DNA of 64,000 nucleotides from Aphanothece hegewaldii CCALA 016 (lineage in GTDB: Bacteria > Cyanobacteriota > Cyanobacteriia > Cyanobacteriales > Microcystaceae), in NCBI RefSeq assembly GCF_003007785.1, contig NZ_PXOH01000004.1, forward strand, positions 218,583 through 282,582, in the 5' to 3' direction. Shown piece after piece: positions 9,566 through 21,813 of this stretch. Under the pieces are notes generated by a model that worked only from the letters and a program-made list of their open reading frames with translations, was not told the DNA's origin and ran no database searches. Within the stretch, counting starts at the first letter, position 1. Each line of letters begins with the position of its first letter. The translations under genes were made by a program, and so were the position numbers.

Positions 9566-10621
9566 TTAAGGATGAACGCTACCATCTGGCATTGTTGCTT
9601 CAGTTAAATTAATATCACTTAAGCTACTATTTTTTAACATTGCTCCTCGTAAATCGGCATTAAGTAAGGAAGCGTCAGTTAAATTAGCTCCTTGTAAACT
9701 AGCTTCTATTAAAGCGGTTTCGTGGAGAAGTGCATAACTTAAATTAGATTTTGTAAGAATGGCTTTTGATAAATTTGCTTCGCTGAGATTCGCTGAACTT
9801 AAATTAATTCGACTGGATAAAAGAACCGATTGTAAATTAAATTCTGATAAACTAACAATACTTAAATTAATTTCTCGAAAAACAGCACCACTTAAATTAG
9901 CACCTTTTAAATTAGCTCGACGGAGACTAGCTCTTTTTAAAAAAGCATTTTCTAGATTAACTTGTCGAAGATAACTATTACTTAAATCAGCTTTATAAAG
10001 ATTAGTATGACTTAAATCAGCCCCATTGAGATTAGCCCCACTCAAATCGGCTCGACATAAATTAGCTCCACTGAGATCAACGCCCGATAAATTAGCTTGT
10101 CTCAAATCGGCTCGACATAAATTAACGCCAGTTAAATCAATTCCTGTTAAATTTGCTCCTCTCAAATTCGCGCAACTTAAATCCGCATTAATCAATTTAG
10201 CCTGTCTCAAATTGGCTTCACTAAAATCCGCACCCGTGAGAATTGCACCCTGTAAATTTACCCAACTTAAATCAGCCTCACTAAAATTAGCACTCGCTAA
10301 ATTAGCTTCAGTTAAATTGGTTCCTAATAACTTCGCATGATTCAAATCCGCACGGTTTAGATTAGCATGACTTAAATCGGATGCACTTAAATTCGACCAA
10401 TCCAAAGAACAACGACTTAAATTAATGTCCCTAAGATTAAGACGAATCAGATCAATTTGTTGAAGATCGACGGCTCCGAACTCACGCTCACCTTGTTCAT
10501 ATCGCCAGATTAAATCTTCAGCATTTAATTGTTGATGAAATGTGACCCTAGAATCTAGCATTAAGGAGTGATTAGCCTTGACAAAAGCGCCGATAGTATG
10601 TCTATTTCTAAGATACTTCAT
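9566..10621 (-). CDS. Pentapeptide repeat protein
   Basis: About 300 of 351 residues are tandem A(D/N)LXX pentapeptides (for example ANLSGVDLSGANLCRADLSG), which fold into a right-handed quadrilateral beta helix. A non-repeat N terminus of about 60 residues precedes them. There is no signal peptide or membrane helix, so it is presumably cytoplasmic. Cyanobacterial genomes carry dozens of such proteins, mostly of unknown function. The gene is followed closely (54 nt, same strand, upstream) by the O-antigen ligase-like gene and could be its downstream operon partner. Confidence 0.93.
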   Translation of the reverse strand: MKYLRNRHTIGAFVKANHSLMLDSRVTFHQQLNAEDLIWRYEQGEREFGAVDLQQIDLIRLNLRDINLSRCSLDWSNLSASDLSHANLNRADLNHAKLLGTNLTEANLASANFSEADLSWVNLQGAILTGADFSEANLRQAKLINADLSCANLRGANLTGIDLTGVNLCRADLRQANLSGVDLSGANLCRADLSGANLNGADLSHTNLYKADLSNSYLRQVNLENAFLKRASLRRANLKGANLSGAVFREINLSIVSLSEFNLQSVLLSSRINLSSANLSEANLSKAILTKSNLSYALLHETALIEASLQGANLTDASLLNADLRGAMLKNSSLSDINLTEATMPDGSVHP

Positions 10622-10675
10622 CTTTAATCTTTTTGTCCTCAGAGAATTTAAGGAATTTTTTCTCAGTATTTTTAC

Positions 10676-12274
10676 TCAAGGCTCGCCTTGTTCAATTTCT
10701 GGCTCAATTGTTTTTGTTGTAGGATTAATATTATTTTCGATTTCGGGCAATTTTAATAATATTCCAGCAAATAACCAATAGTAAATCGAAACAGGTTCAA
10801 CAGATAAAGGATAATAATATGGATTATAACTAATAAATAAAACGAAAATCCAAACACAAAGCCCCCAATGTCGTAAAGCAGGATTACGAATAGAACGATA
10901 AGCTTTAAATGTTAGAAAAGAAAGAATTGAAACGACTGTCATAAATGCGATAAATCCGAGTACTCCAATCTCATACAGTAATTTAACGTAATAGGTTTCA
11001 ATTAATAACGTTCCTTCTTCCGTCAAACGACGCGCACCACTGGTAGAACCACCTAAACCTTGTCCGAATAAACTCAGACGACTCGACATCCAAACAAATT
11101 GTTTAGCGATAAATTCATGTGGTGGTGAGTACATCCATCGCTCTACTAAATCATCAACACGCTGCTCTACAATACCAATTTGAGTGACTAGGAAAACAAC
11201 TAATGTACATAATATTATTAATTTAATAACTAATGTTTGTTTTCGCTTTTCGGTCACTAATAATAAAATTATATAAATTATAGGAACTAGAATTAAAGCG
11301 ATTCTTTGGCCAGAAATGAGTGTTGTAACTAAAACTATTCCCATAGCAAACCAACTAATAATCCGCCAAGATTTCGACGGATCACTAAAACAAACAGCAT
11401 AGGTAATAAATGCACTAGAAATGAGAAACCATCCCCATTGCCAAGGATCGGAAAATGTACCAGAAAGACGAATTAAGTCCAATTTTGGATTATAAAGGAT
11501 AGAACCACCTACTAAACAATTTGCTTTAAGTGTTGCTTTGTTGGTGATATCTGGATAATATTTAGTTTGAGACAAATCAACTATCGAAGGAAGCTTATTT
11601 AAAGTGATATTATTCGGACAAATTCCCTGTAATAACAAGAAATATTGAACTAGACCGAGCGTACAGCAAATAATAATTAAAACGACTAATAAACGGGTAA
11701 TTGTAGATAAATCTTTGGGTTGTTGTATTAAATAATAGCCGCACAGTATTAAAGGAATATAACCGAGTAATATTTTGATTCCTATTAATCCTTTAGACAA
11801 ACCGTTATTAGGAAGATTGACGAATAAAAAGGTTAATAAACAGAACCCACAAAGAATAGCGATCGCAATTAGTAACGGTTTCGTTTTTGCTCGCAGTTTT
11901 GGCCAAGCTTCACCCGATAAAATAATACCAAGTAATGCAGGAAAATAAAACGCATCTTTAGCAATTTTGAATAAAGGATAGGATTTACTGTATTTAATAT
12001 AGTTCCCAATGACAGTAAATACTTTAACCACAGAAAAAGCGATCGTACTACTAAAAGGAAGATAAATTAAAAGTGCTAATAAACCTAAACGGGGATTTTG
12101 AAATGCTACCACCGCACCCGGAATCAAAAAAAGTCCGAGTAATGCTGCTTTAGCATCGAATAATAATGCTAAAACAACACAGAGAAACAGAGTCGCAACT
12201 GTAGTTACAGCAATAGGTAATAGATTTTTTTCTAGATTCATAATCCAGTCACAGACTGATTTAAACGATTGCAA
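10676..12274 (-). CDS. O-antigen ligase/polymerase-like membrane protein
   Basis: A 532-residue protein with about a dozen hydrophobic segments and a large extracytoplasmic loop between residues 220 and 280 (the part with LDLIRLSGTFSDPWQWGW), the layout of the Wzy/WaaL O-antigen ligase superfamily. The following loop contains SGQRIAL, a conserved basic segment of these enzymes. Such proteins polymerise or transfer lipid-linked glycans at the outer side of the cytoplasmic membrane, so exopolysaccharide or LPS assembly is likely. No other polysaccharide genes are adjacent. The annotated ATG sits within a MxxLEKNL context; an upstream start is not excluded. Confidence 0.85.
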   Translation of the reverse strand: MQSFKSVCDWIMNLEKNLLPIAVTTVATLFLCVVLALLFDAKAALLGLFLIPGAVVAFQNPRLGLLALLIYLPFSSTIAFSVVKVFTVIGNYIKYSKSYPLFKIAKDAFYFPALLGIILSGEAWPKLRAKTKPLLIAIAILCGFCLLTFLFVNLPNNGLSKGLIGIKILLGYIPLILCGYYLIQQPKDLSTITRLLVVLIIICCTLGLVQYFLLLQGICPNNITLNKLPSIVDLSQTKYYPDITNKATLKANCLVGGSILYNPKLDLIRLSGTFSDPWQWGWFLISSAFITYAVCFSDPSKSWRIISWFAMGIVLVTTLISGQRIALILVPIIYIILLLVTEKRKQTLVIKLIILCTLVVFLVTQIGIVEQRVDDLVERWMYSPPHEFIAKQFVWMSSRLSLFGQGLGGSTSGARRLTEEGTLLIETYYVKLLYEIGVLGFIAFMTVVSILSFLTFKAYRSIRNPALRHWGLCVWIFVLFISYNPYYYPLSVEPVSIYYWLFAGILLKLPEIENNINPTTKTIEPEIEQGEP

Positions 12275-12365
12275 CCTAGTTTATCTGAAAAAAGAGAAAT
12301 AGCAAGGTGAGGGTTTATTTATTGGTTGGGTAAGGAGTGAGGGTTTGGACTCCCTACCCCTACAT

Positions 12366-12998
12366 TTAGACTAAAGGTTGAATGGATAAATCCTTTAAAG
12401 TGATGCTGTAACTGGGTTTTTGTTTTGTTGCAATAAAGTTAATCACTGTCTCGCAAGTCACCGCTACCGTCAACATTACTAAATTTCTCGCTAAAGGATA
12501 ATCACAGATATCATCATTAATATCCGATGGTACACGATAGATTTCATTCCAAATGATTTCAGCATAATCACTCGATAAACCCGCATGAAGACAAGAAATT
12601 GATTTGCGATCGCAGTGTTCTTTCACGATTCCTCTGGCTATACTGTTATCAAAAGCATCGATGACTAAATTTCCCTTTAGTAAAGATGTAACACTTTCGG
12701 GGGTTAATTTATCGGTAACTGCGACTATTTTCACTCCAACTGCACGATACAGATGATTTGCGAGAATTTTTGCTTTAAACGCTCCCACATCCGAACGATA
12801 ATAAGGTTGGGTAGATAAATTCTGTTCTTCGATGCGATCGTAATCAATCACTTTTAACTGACTAAATCCCGATCTCGCTAAGTTTTCAGTAATATTAGCA
12901 CCCAAAGCACCCGCACCACAAATAGCGATCGGATACTTTTCTAATTGCTTCATCAGTTCATTTGTACGATACAGTTGTTCATGAAAAAAAATAGACAT
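12366..12998 (-). CDS. ThiF/E1-like adenylyltransferase family protein
   Basis: A short (210-residue) E1-like enzyme: nucleotide-binding GAGALGANI at residues 28-36, the VIDYDRIEEQNLSTQPY segment that places the adenylated substrate, and the NHLYRAVG region. Activating enzymes of this family adenylate the C terminus of a ubiquitin-like protein or peptide, or a tRNA base (TcdA). The C-terminal zinc-binding Cys pairs of ThiF/MoeB are absent. It begins 3 nt after the stop of the upstream gene on the same strand, so the two form an operon. No ubiquitin-like, E2-like or JAB protease gene is visible nearby. The substrate is unknown. Confidence 0.8.
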   Translation of the reverse strand: MSIFFHEQLYRTNELMKQLEKYPIAICGAGALGANITENLARSGFSQLKVIDYDRIEEQNLSTQPYYRSDVGAFKAKILANHLYRAVGVKIVAVTDKLTPESVTSLLKGNLVIDAFDNSIARGIVKEHCDRKSISCLHAGLSSDYAEIIWNEIYRVPSDINDDICDYPLARNLVMLTVAVTCETVINFIATKQKPSYSITLKDLSIQPLV

Positions 12999-13001
12999 CG
13001 G

Positions 13002-13826
13002 TTAACGGTGTTCGATGACACCGACTAAAGATTGTAAGTCAAAATCTCGATCTTTTCCGCTTAAACAGATACCCGAACTAACAACAGTAAGATCATTTTT
13101 AGAAATAGCACTAATATGATGTTCACCATCTGAAGTTATCCAATTTACTGTCCAATAATCACCTCTATCTTGAAATTCTTGTAAATCACCACCTCCAAGT
13201 TTAAGAGCATTTTTCAAACGTCTTTCATCACTGTATTGAGTAAATCCTTCTGTTTTTTGAGTCACTAGATCATAAACAGTTTTTATTTCTGGTGTCATTC
13301 CTTTAATTGATAGCTTTTGAACAGAAACCAATTGTTTTAGAGAAGATTTAAGTTGATCGACAATTTTAAAATCACCTCTACGATCAACTTCTTCAAACCA
13401 CCAAGTATGACCATCAAAACGAGCTATTATTTGTTCAAAGCGTCCACCTTCTATAACAAGATGAACAGGTATTGGTTTAACTTTTCCTAAACGTTGTTTC
13501 ACATCTGCTTCACTAACTGGATAAGCTAACCAAGTTTTGCCAGAAAGACGATACGCTAACCGTAAACGAAATGAGGGAAAATAATTTAAATATTCCGATA
13601 TTTGCCATAAATCAGCTTGGTCAACAAGTTTGGCTATTTTCTCATTTTCGGCTTGAAAGATGCCCCATCCTTCAAAATTTTGGGGTTTGGGAGCAAATTT
13701 ATAAATCATACCAGCTACTTTTGTTTTAACTTTTCCTCCTTTGACACAAGGTGCAAAAAATTGTGTTACTCGTAGTTGGTTTTCTTGTGCGGCGATTTGT
13801 TCTAAAAGTTTACGGATTTTGGACAT
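13002..13826 (-). CDS. Hypothetical protein, operon partner of the ThiF-like gene
   Basis: A 274-residue, mainly alpha/beta protein I do not recognise. Visible features: a helical, basic N terminus, aromatic-rich middle (YRLSGKTWLAYPVSE, FDGHTWWFEEVDRRGDF) and a C-terminal region ending in DFDLQSLVGVIEHR. There are no membrane segments and almost no cysteines. Its stop is 3 nt from the start of the ThiF-like gene, which suggests translational coupling and a joint function, possibly as substrate or cofactor of the E1-like protein. The gene is divergent from xisH, with a 38-nt gap. Confidence 0.65.
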   Translation of the reverse strand: MSKIRKLLEQIAAQENQLRVTQFFAPCVKGGKVKTKVAGMIYKFAPKPQNFEGWGIFQAENEKIAKLVDQADLWQISEYLNYFPSFRLRLAYRLSGKTWLAYPVSEADVKQRLGKVKPIPVHLVIEGGRFEQIIARFDGHTWWFEEVDRRGDFKIVDQLKSSLKQLVSVQKLSIKGMTPEIKTVYDLVTQKTEGFTQYSDERRLKNALKLGGGDLQEFQDRGDYWTVNWITSDGEHHISAISKNDLTVVSSGICLSGKDRDFDLQSLVGVIEHR

Positions 13827-13864
13827 GGTAAAATTAAAATGAAAAAATTTTAAGTTTTTGTTAG

Positions 13865-14281
13865 ATGCCTAAGTATGACTTTTATCATAATGTTGTGAGA
13901 GCCGCCTTAATCAAAGATGGCTGGATTATTACAGATGATCCGTTTATAATTGAATTTAAGGGATTGCGACTGTATGCTGATCTAGGTGCGGAAAGACTGT
14001 TTACTGCTATTAGAGATCAACAAAAAATTGTTGTTGAAATTAAAGTCTTTAATAGTCTTTCACTTATTACAGAATTACAAAAAGCAGTTGGACAGTATAA
14101 TATATATCGAACATTCATACACCGCCTTCATCCTGATAGAAAAATTTACTTGGCTATTGCTAATGATATTTATTTAGATTTTTTTCAAAGACCTGCTATT
14201 CAAGAAATTATTTTAGATCAAAAAATTAATTTATTAGTTTTTGACCCAAATTTAGAGGAGATTATTCAATGGATAAGTTAA
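13865..14281 (+). CDS. xisH: XisH family protein
   Basis: A 138-residue protein matching XisH, named after the fdxN-element excision controlling factor of Anabaena. XisH has a restriction-endonuclease-like fold; here FKGLRLYADLGAERL and IVVEIKVF give the acidic/E-x-K arrangement. The C terminus overlaps the start of xisI by 13 nt (shared frame shift), the usual arrangement. XisH/XisI pairs are widespread in cyanobacteria with no fdxN element, and no recombinase (XisF) is present here, so a role in excision is doubtful. The pair may be a mobile toxin-antitoxin-like unit. Confidence 0.93.
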   Translation: MPKYDFYHNVVRAALIKDGWIITDDPFIIEFKGLRLYADLGAERLFTAIRDQQKIVVEIKVFNSLSLITELQKAVGQYNIYRTFIHRLHPDRKIYLAIANDIYLDFFQRPAIQEIILDQKINLLVFDPNLEEIIQWIS

Positions 14282-14604
14282 ATACCTATCGAAAAGCTAT
14301 TCAAAAGGTTCTTAATAAACATCAAGCTTATAAACCTAGTCACGGACAGATTGAAGCATTGGCAATATGTGATACTAAAAATGATAATTATATGTTAATG
14401 GATCTCGGATGGGATAATACAGGACGTGTTCATGCTGTTGTTTTTCATTTAAGAATTCAAAATGATAAAATTTGGGTTGAATGGGATGGTTTAGAAACTG
14501 GAATTACTCAAGAGTTATTAGATTTAGGAATTAAAAAAGAAGATATTGTTTTAGGATTCTATCGTCCTGAAAGACGTGCTTTAACTGAGTTTGCTATTAA
14601 TTAG
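14269..14604 (+). CDS. xisI: XisI family protein
   Basis: A 111-residue XisI protein, recognised by the central LMDLGWDNTGRVHAVVFHLR segment and the C-terminal DIVLGFYRPERRALTEFA. It is translated from an ATG inside the xisH 3' end, so the two are translationally coupled. XisH and XisI are needed with XisF for fdxN-element excision in Anabaena; their general function is not known. A palindromic hairpin follows the gene. Confidence 0.93.
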   Translation: MDKLNTYRKAIQKVLNKHQAYKPSHGQIEALAICDTKNDNYMLMDLGWDNTGRVHAVVFHLRIQNDKIWVEWDGLETGITQELLDLGIKKEDIVLGFYRPERRALTEFAIN

Positions 14605-14644
14605 TTTTAATGGCGTAACATCAGTTATTAGAGGGAAAGAGTAA

Positions 14645-14664
14645 AGACGCTAAATTTAGCGTCT
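14645..14664. terminator. Perfect palindrome between xisI and the Ro-like gene
   Basis: AGACGCTAAATTTAGCGTCT is perfectly self-complementary over 20 bases and is flanked by the TCTACC typical of the dispersed palindrome family also seen at 1539, 40108 and 44401. It lies between two convergent genes and could terminate both. Confidence 0.6.
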
Positions 14665-14677
14665 CTACCTTAGATCA

Positions 14678-16258
<1,581 letters not shown>

Positions 16259-16298
16259 AATAAACAATATTTTTTTAGATGTTTTTTTAAAATCCCGA

Positions 16299-16418
16299 TC
16301 GTGTAAGTATAGAAAGCTGTTGTTTTATACGCAGGAATTGAACCTGCTACACTTCGTTTATGAGACGAATGCTCTACCAAAATGAGCTAGTATGTAAGCT
16401 TTATAGGTTGGGACACGA
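16299..16418 (-). ncRNA. Y RNA-like unit 5 carrying a Met(CAU)-like tRNA module
   Basis: Boxes pair as TCGTGT/ACACGA (outer) and AAAGC/GCTTT (inner). The module is a nearly whole tRNA in normal order: D arm GCTC...GAGC, anticodon arm TTCGT-CTCATAA-ACGAA with a 7-nt loop reading CAT at 34-36 after T33, short variable loop, and T arm GCAGG-TTCAATT-CCTGC. The acceptor stem keeps only ATAC/GTAT plus one more pair and there is no CCA or discriminator; the 5' box supplies its 5' strand. It therefore cannot be an ordinary initiator or elongator tRNA. Gene finders may report it as a tRNA-Met; that would be misleading. Confidence 0.75.
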
Positions 16419-16437
16419 CTAGGATTTTTTAACCACC

Positions 16438-16536
16438 TCGCACAAGTTCAAAAAGCTGGTTTATACAGATTCAGTTTTTCAAGCTGATTCTCGTTGCAAG
16501 AGAGTTTGTATGTAAGCTTTTTAGATTGGGGTGCGA
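16438..16536 (-). ncRNA. Y RNA-like unit 4 (shortest)
   Basis: A 99-nt unit. Outer stem TCGCAC/GTGCGA, inner stem AAAAAGC/GCTTTTT, both differing in sequence but not position from the other units. The module is closed by ATACA/TGTAT and contains two hairpins: TCTC-TTGCAAC-GAGA, a 7-nt loop with T before and A after a GCA triplet (anticodon-like), and TCAG...CTGA. No recognisable T arm remains. The linkers on both sides contain runs of A on the RNA strand, which may be processing sites. Confidence 0.7.
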
Positions 16537-16557
16537 TGTGAGATTTTTTTGAAAACG

Positions 16558-16705
16558 TCGTACAAGTTCGATTAGCGATTTGTACATTTTCTACCGCATT
16601 TAACCACTCTGCTACAAACCCAAACGGGTTCGATGGGATTTGAACCCATGTAATCTAATAAGATAGTAGCTCCCAAGTATGTAAGCTAATCTGGTGAGGG
16701 TACGA
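16558..16705 (-). ncRNA. Y RNA-like unit 3 with a permuted class II tRNA module
   Basis: Outer stem TCGTAC/GTACGA, inner stem GATTAGC/GCTAATC. Inside, the 3' half of a tRNA comes first: anticodon-stem strand, a long variable arm ATCT-TATT-AGAT, T arm ATGGG-TTCAAAT-CCCAT and acceptor strand CGAACCC. A short GTTT linker follows, then the 5' half: acceptor GGGTTTG, D arm with AGAGTGGTTAAATGC and the first anticodon-stem strand GGTAG. The acceptor strands pair over 7 bp (one G-U). The long variable arm marks a Ser/Leu type. The anticodon loop is replaced by the box stem, so this is a circularly permuted tRNA mimic. Confidence 0.8.
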
Positions 16706-16725
16706 TTTGATATTATTCTTGAACT

Positions 16726-16851
16726 TCGCACAAGTTCGATTAGCGATCGATGTTTAACCAGTGCATTACCGCTTTGCTACAACCCCTAACGGGATTGATG
16801 GGAGTTGAACCCACGATTGTTGGTATGTAAGCTAATCTGGTTGGGGTGCGA
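16726..16851 (-). ncRNA. Y RNA-like unit 2 with a permuted tRNA module
   Basis: Outer stem TCGCAC/GTGCGA, inner stem GATTAGC/GCTAATC. As in unit 3 the tRNA 3' half precedes the 5' half: T arm GTGGG-TTCAACT-CCCAT and acceptor CAATCCC, linker GTTA, then acceptor GGGGTTG, D arm region AGCAAAGCGGTAATGC and an anticodon-stem strand TGGT that pairs with ACCA just after the 5' box. Acceptor strands pair over 7 bp with one G-U. The variable region is short, so it mimics a class I tRNA. Units 2 and 3 share their boxes almost perfectly and look like a recent duplication with different modules. Confidence 0.8.
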
Positions 16852-16854
16852 AGT

Positions 16855-17012
16855 CAGCGAATGAATTCACTGCCTCATAGCCAAAGTCCATTGAAATGGA
16901 CTAAAACTATTACAGTGTGCGGGTTTATCAAAATCCGTGAAAATGAATCAACTTTTTTATGGTGAGTCGGTTTCAACCGACTTAAGCTGTGAGACAGAGA
17001 ATTTATTCTCTG
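16855..17012. repeat. Cluster of four short palindromes (REP-like)
   Basis: Four near-perfect 18-nt hairpins lie at 16855-16872 (CAGCGAAT/ATTCACTG), 16885-16902 (AGTCCATT/AATGGACT), 16965-16982 (AGTCGGTT/AACCGACT) and 16995-17012 (CAGAGAA/TTCTCTG). The AGTCNNTT-GA-AANNGACT type is a common dispersed palindrome in cyanobacterial intergenic DNA, often associated with REP-type transposases. They fill the gap between the 242-residue protein gene and RNA unit 2 and could block or pause transcription within the operon. Confidence 0.7.
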
Positions 17013-17033
17013 ACGGTTTTGATATTGTAATTT

Positions 17034-17762
17034 TTATTCATCCCTGCGGACTTGAATCAGCTTAAGTTCTCGTTTGCTACATTGTCTTTTATGTGCTGCA
17101 TAAATCTGTTTTTTATATTCATCATATGCAATCTTAGAAGTCATCGGAACCTTTAAAACGACATCTGTTACTACTAAATATGGTGTGAAATCCTTAAAGG
17201 TGATCACGTACCAAATATCATCGATTTTACGATACTGATGATAGTCATCAATCCAAATAAGATCATCTGGTTTTTTCGGTTTTTTGTTGAAATTAGTAAC
17301 TTTGGGTGCTAAACAAAGTATTCTCGTTTCGGGATGGACAAAATAATTATCCTGATAATAACTTCCGAGTGGCCCATATCTCCTATGACTTGCACTTGCC
17401 TTATGATAGGGTACTCCGTCAATCATTTCTACATGAAGTACGACATAATCCCATAGATGAGAAATAACGTGTAGTCCTGTTAGTGTATTCGGTTTAAGTT
17501 GCTGACAAAGTTCACTGTACACTTGATCCCAAGGTTGACCCACTTTAGAACGCAAGAGACGACGTAAAGGGCCTAAATGATCAGAAAGATCTTTACTTTT
17601 ATCTTTGACTTTAATTAAATAAGGACTTAGTAAACCATCTTCAGTTGCTTCTTTAGTGATTCGATCCAGTTCTTTTTTAACTCCCTTGAGTCTTCTGGAA
17701 CTGCATCGACTCCCACCTCTGGGACGTTCGATAACAATTTCACCTAATCGATGTTCGCTCAT
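17034..17762 (-). CDS. Unknown basic protein of the Ro-RNA locus (242 residues)
   Basis: I do not recognise a named domain. The N terminus is strongly basic (RPRGGSRCSSRRLKGVKK), a possible nucleic-acid-binding tail. The centre has a conserved-looking segment LGPLRRLLRSKVGQPWDQVY followed by LKPNTLTGLHVISHLWDYV, which I recall from uncharacterised proteins of planctomycetes and other bacteria. The C terminus is again basic (AAHKRQCSKRELKLIQVRRD). There are no membrane helices. It lies between RNA unit 1 with the 66-residue gene upstream and RNA units 2-6 with the Ro-like gene downstream, all on one strand. No strong ribosome-binding site precedes the ATG. Confidence 0.75.
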   Translation of the reverse strand: MSEHRLGEIVIERPRGGSRCSSRRLKGVKKELDRITKEATEDGLLSPYLIKVKDKSKDLSDHLGPLRRLLRSKVGQPWDQVYSELCQQLKPNTLTGLHVISHLWDYVVLHVEMIDGVPYHKASASHRRYGPLGSYYQDNYFVHPETRILCLAPKVTNFNKKPKKPDDLIWIDDYHQYRKIDDIWYVITFKDFTPYLVVTDVVLKVPMTSKIAYDEYKKQIYAAHKRQCSKRELKLIQVRRDE

Positions 17763-17784
17763 ATTACAACAAATGAGAATTTAA

Positions 17785-17856
17785 TTAGGGAGGTTCATAA
17801 TTTTGTACCTCCTGGTTGGCTGGATTTTGGTAAACTAATTTTTTATTACATTTCAT
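17785..17856 (-). CDS. Possible 23-residue peptide between the two unknown proteins
   Basis: ATG at 17856 is preceded by AGGAG nine nt upstream, just after the stop of the 66-residue gene, and the frame closes after 23 codons (MKCNKKLVYQNPANQEVQNY plus EPP). Its 3' end overlaps a GGAGGT/ACCTCC hairpin at 17789-17812. It might be a leader that couples translation to the 242-residue protein. Short length makes chance possible. Confidence 0.3.
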   Translation of the reverse strand: MKCNKKLVYQNPANQEVQNYEPP

Positions 17857-17873
17857 TGTTTTAAGCTCCTTTT

Positions 17874-18077
<204 letters not shown>

Positions 18078-18118
18078 TCATCACCTCCATATTTTAAGTA
18101 ATTAAAGGGCTTCCACCT

Positions 18119-18239
18119 CGTGTAAGTCAGAACAGCTAGTTACTTTTTAATCTCCAAGATTGGCGGAGACTGTAGGACTCGAACCTACTACGGGATTAAC
18201 CGATTAACCAGTATGTAAGCTTGATCACGTCGGGACACA
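18119..18239 (-). ncRNA. Y RNA-like unit 1 (promoter-proximal)
   Basis: The 5' box ends in the invariant GCTTACATAC and the 3' box reads GACTTACACG. The outer stem TGTGT/ACACG (one G-U) is kept with new bases; the inner stem is weak here. The module holds a perfect T arm GTAGG-TTCGAGT-CCTAC followed by acceptor-like GTCTCC, a short linker and GGAGA that pairs back, so it is permuted like units 2 and 3, but the D-arm half is truncated. It starts about 35 nt after the predicted transcription start and ends 45 nt before the 66-residue gene. Confidence 0.7.
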
Positions 18240-18280
18240 TGGCAGAAACGGTCTTCGAGGTTTTTTTCCTCATGTCTTAT

Positions 18281-18310
18281 AATATACTACATATAATACG
18301 AGTGTGTCAA
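18281..18310 (-). promoter_or_regulatory. Consensus sigma70-type promoter of the RNA/Ro operon
   Basis: On the minus strand TTGACA (18310-18305) is followed after 18 nt by TATATT (18286-18281). Transcription would start near 18274, about 35 nt before RNA unit 1. A small GAGG-A7-CCTC element lies in this leader. The gene order downstream on the same strand is unit 1, two unknown proteins, units 2-6, Ro-like protein. Confidence 0.65.
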
Positions 18311-18436
18311 TAGCATACTACAAAAAATTTTAGTGAATAATATGGTATGATTGTACTTAGCTGCATAAACAACGATCGCTATTTATCACTCGTTCGCTAC
18401 ACCCCCTAAATAAACTTCATCACAGAACCACTTTAA

Positions 18437-21757
<3,321 letters not shown>

Positions 21758-21775
21758 GTGTGTCATTTTGTCAAG

Positions 21776-21813
21776 TGCGGCTAGGATTAATTATTCTAGT
21801 CGCATTTTTATTT
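21776..21813 (+). terminator. Terminator of gyrB
   Basis: TGCGGCTAG, an 11-nt loop and CTAGTCGCA form a 9-bp stem (one G-U), followed by TTTTTATTT, 18 nt after the gyrB stop. It overlaps the 3' end of the convergent eboF. Confidence 0.85.

Noticed and set aside
9759..10340. Plus-strand frames opposite the pentapeptide gene
   Set aside because: They are antisense shadows of the repetitive pentapeptide codons and have no ribosome-binding sites.
13865..14604. XisH/XisI as evidence of an fdxN-type excision element
   Set aside because: No recombinase, nif genes or matching direct repeats are visible; such pairs are common without excision elements.
16299..16851. Array units as ordinary tRNA genes
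   Set aside because: T arms are perfect, but halves are in reversed order in units 1-3, acceptor stems are closed by 4-nt linkers or merged into the box stem, and no discriminator/CCA end exists.
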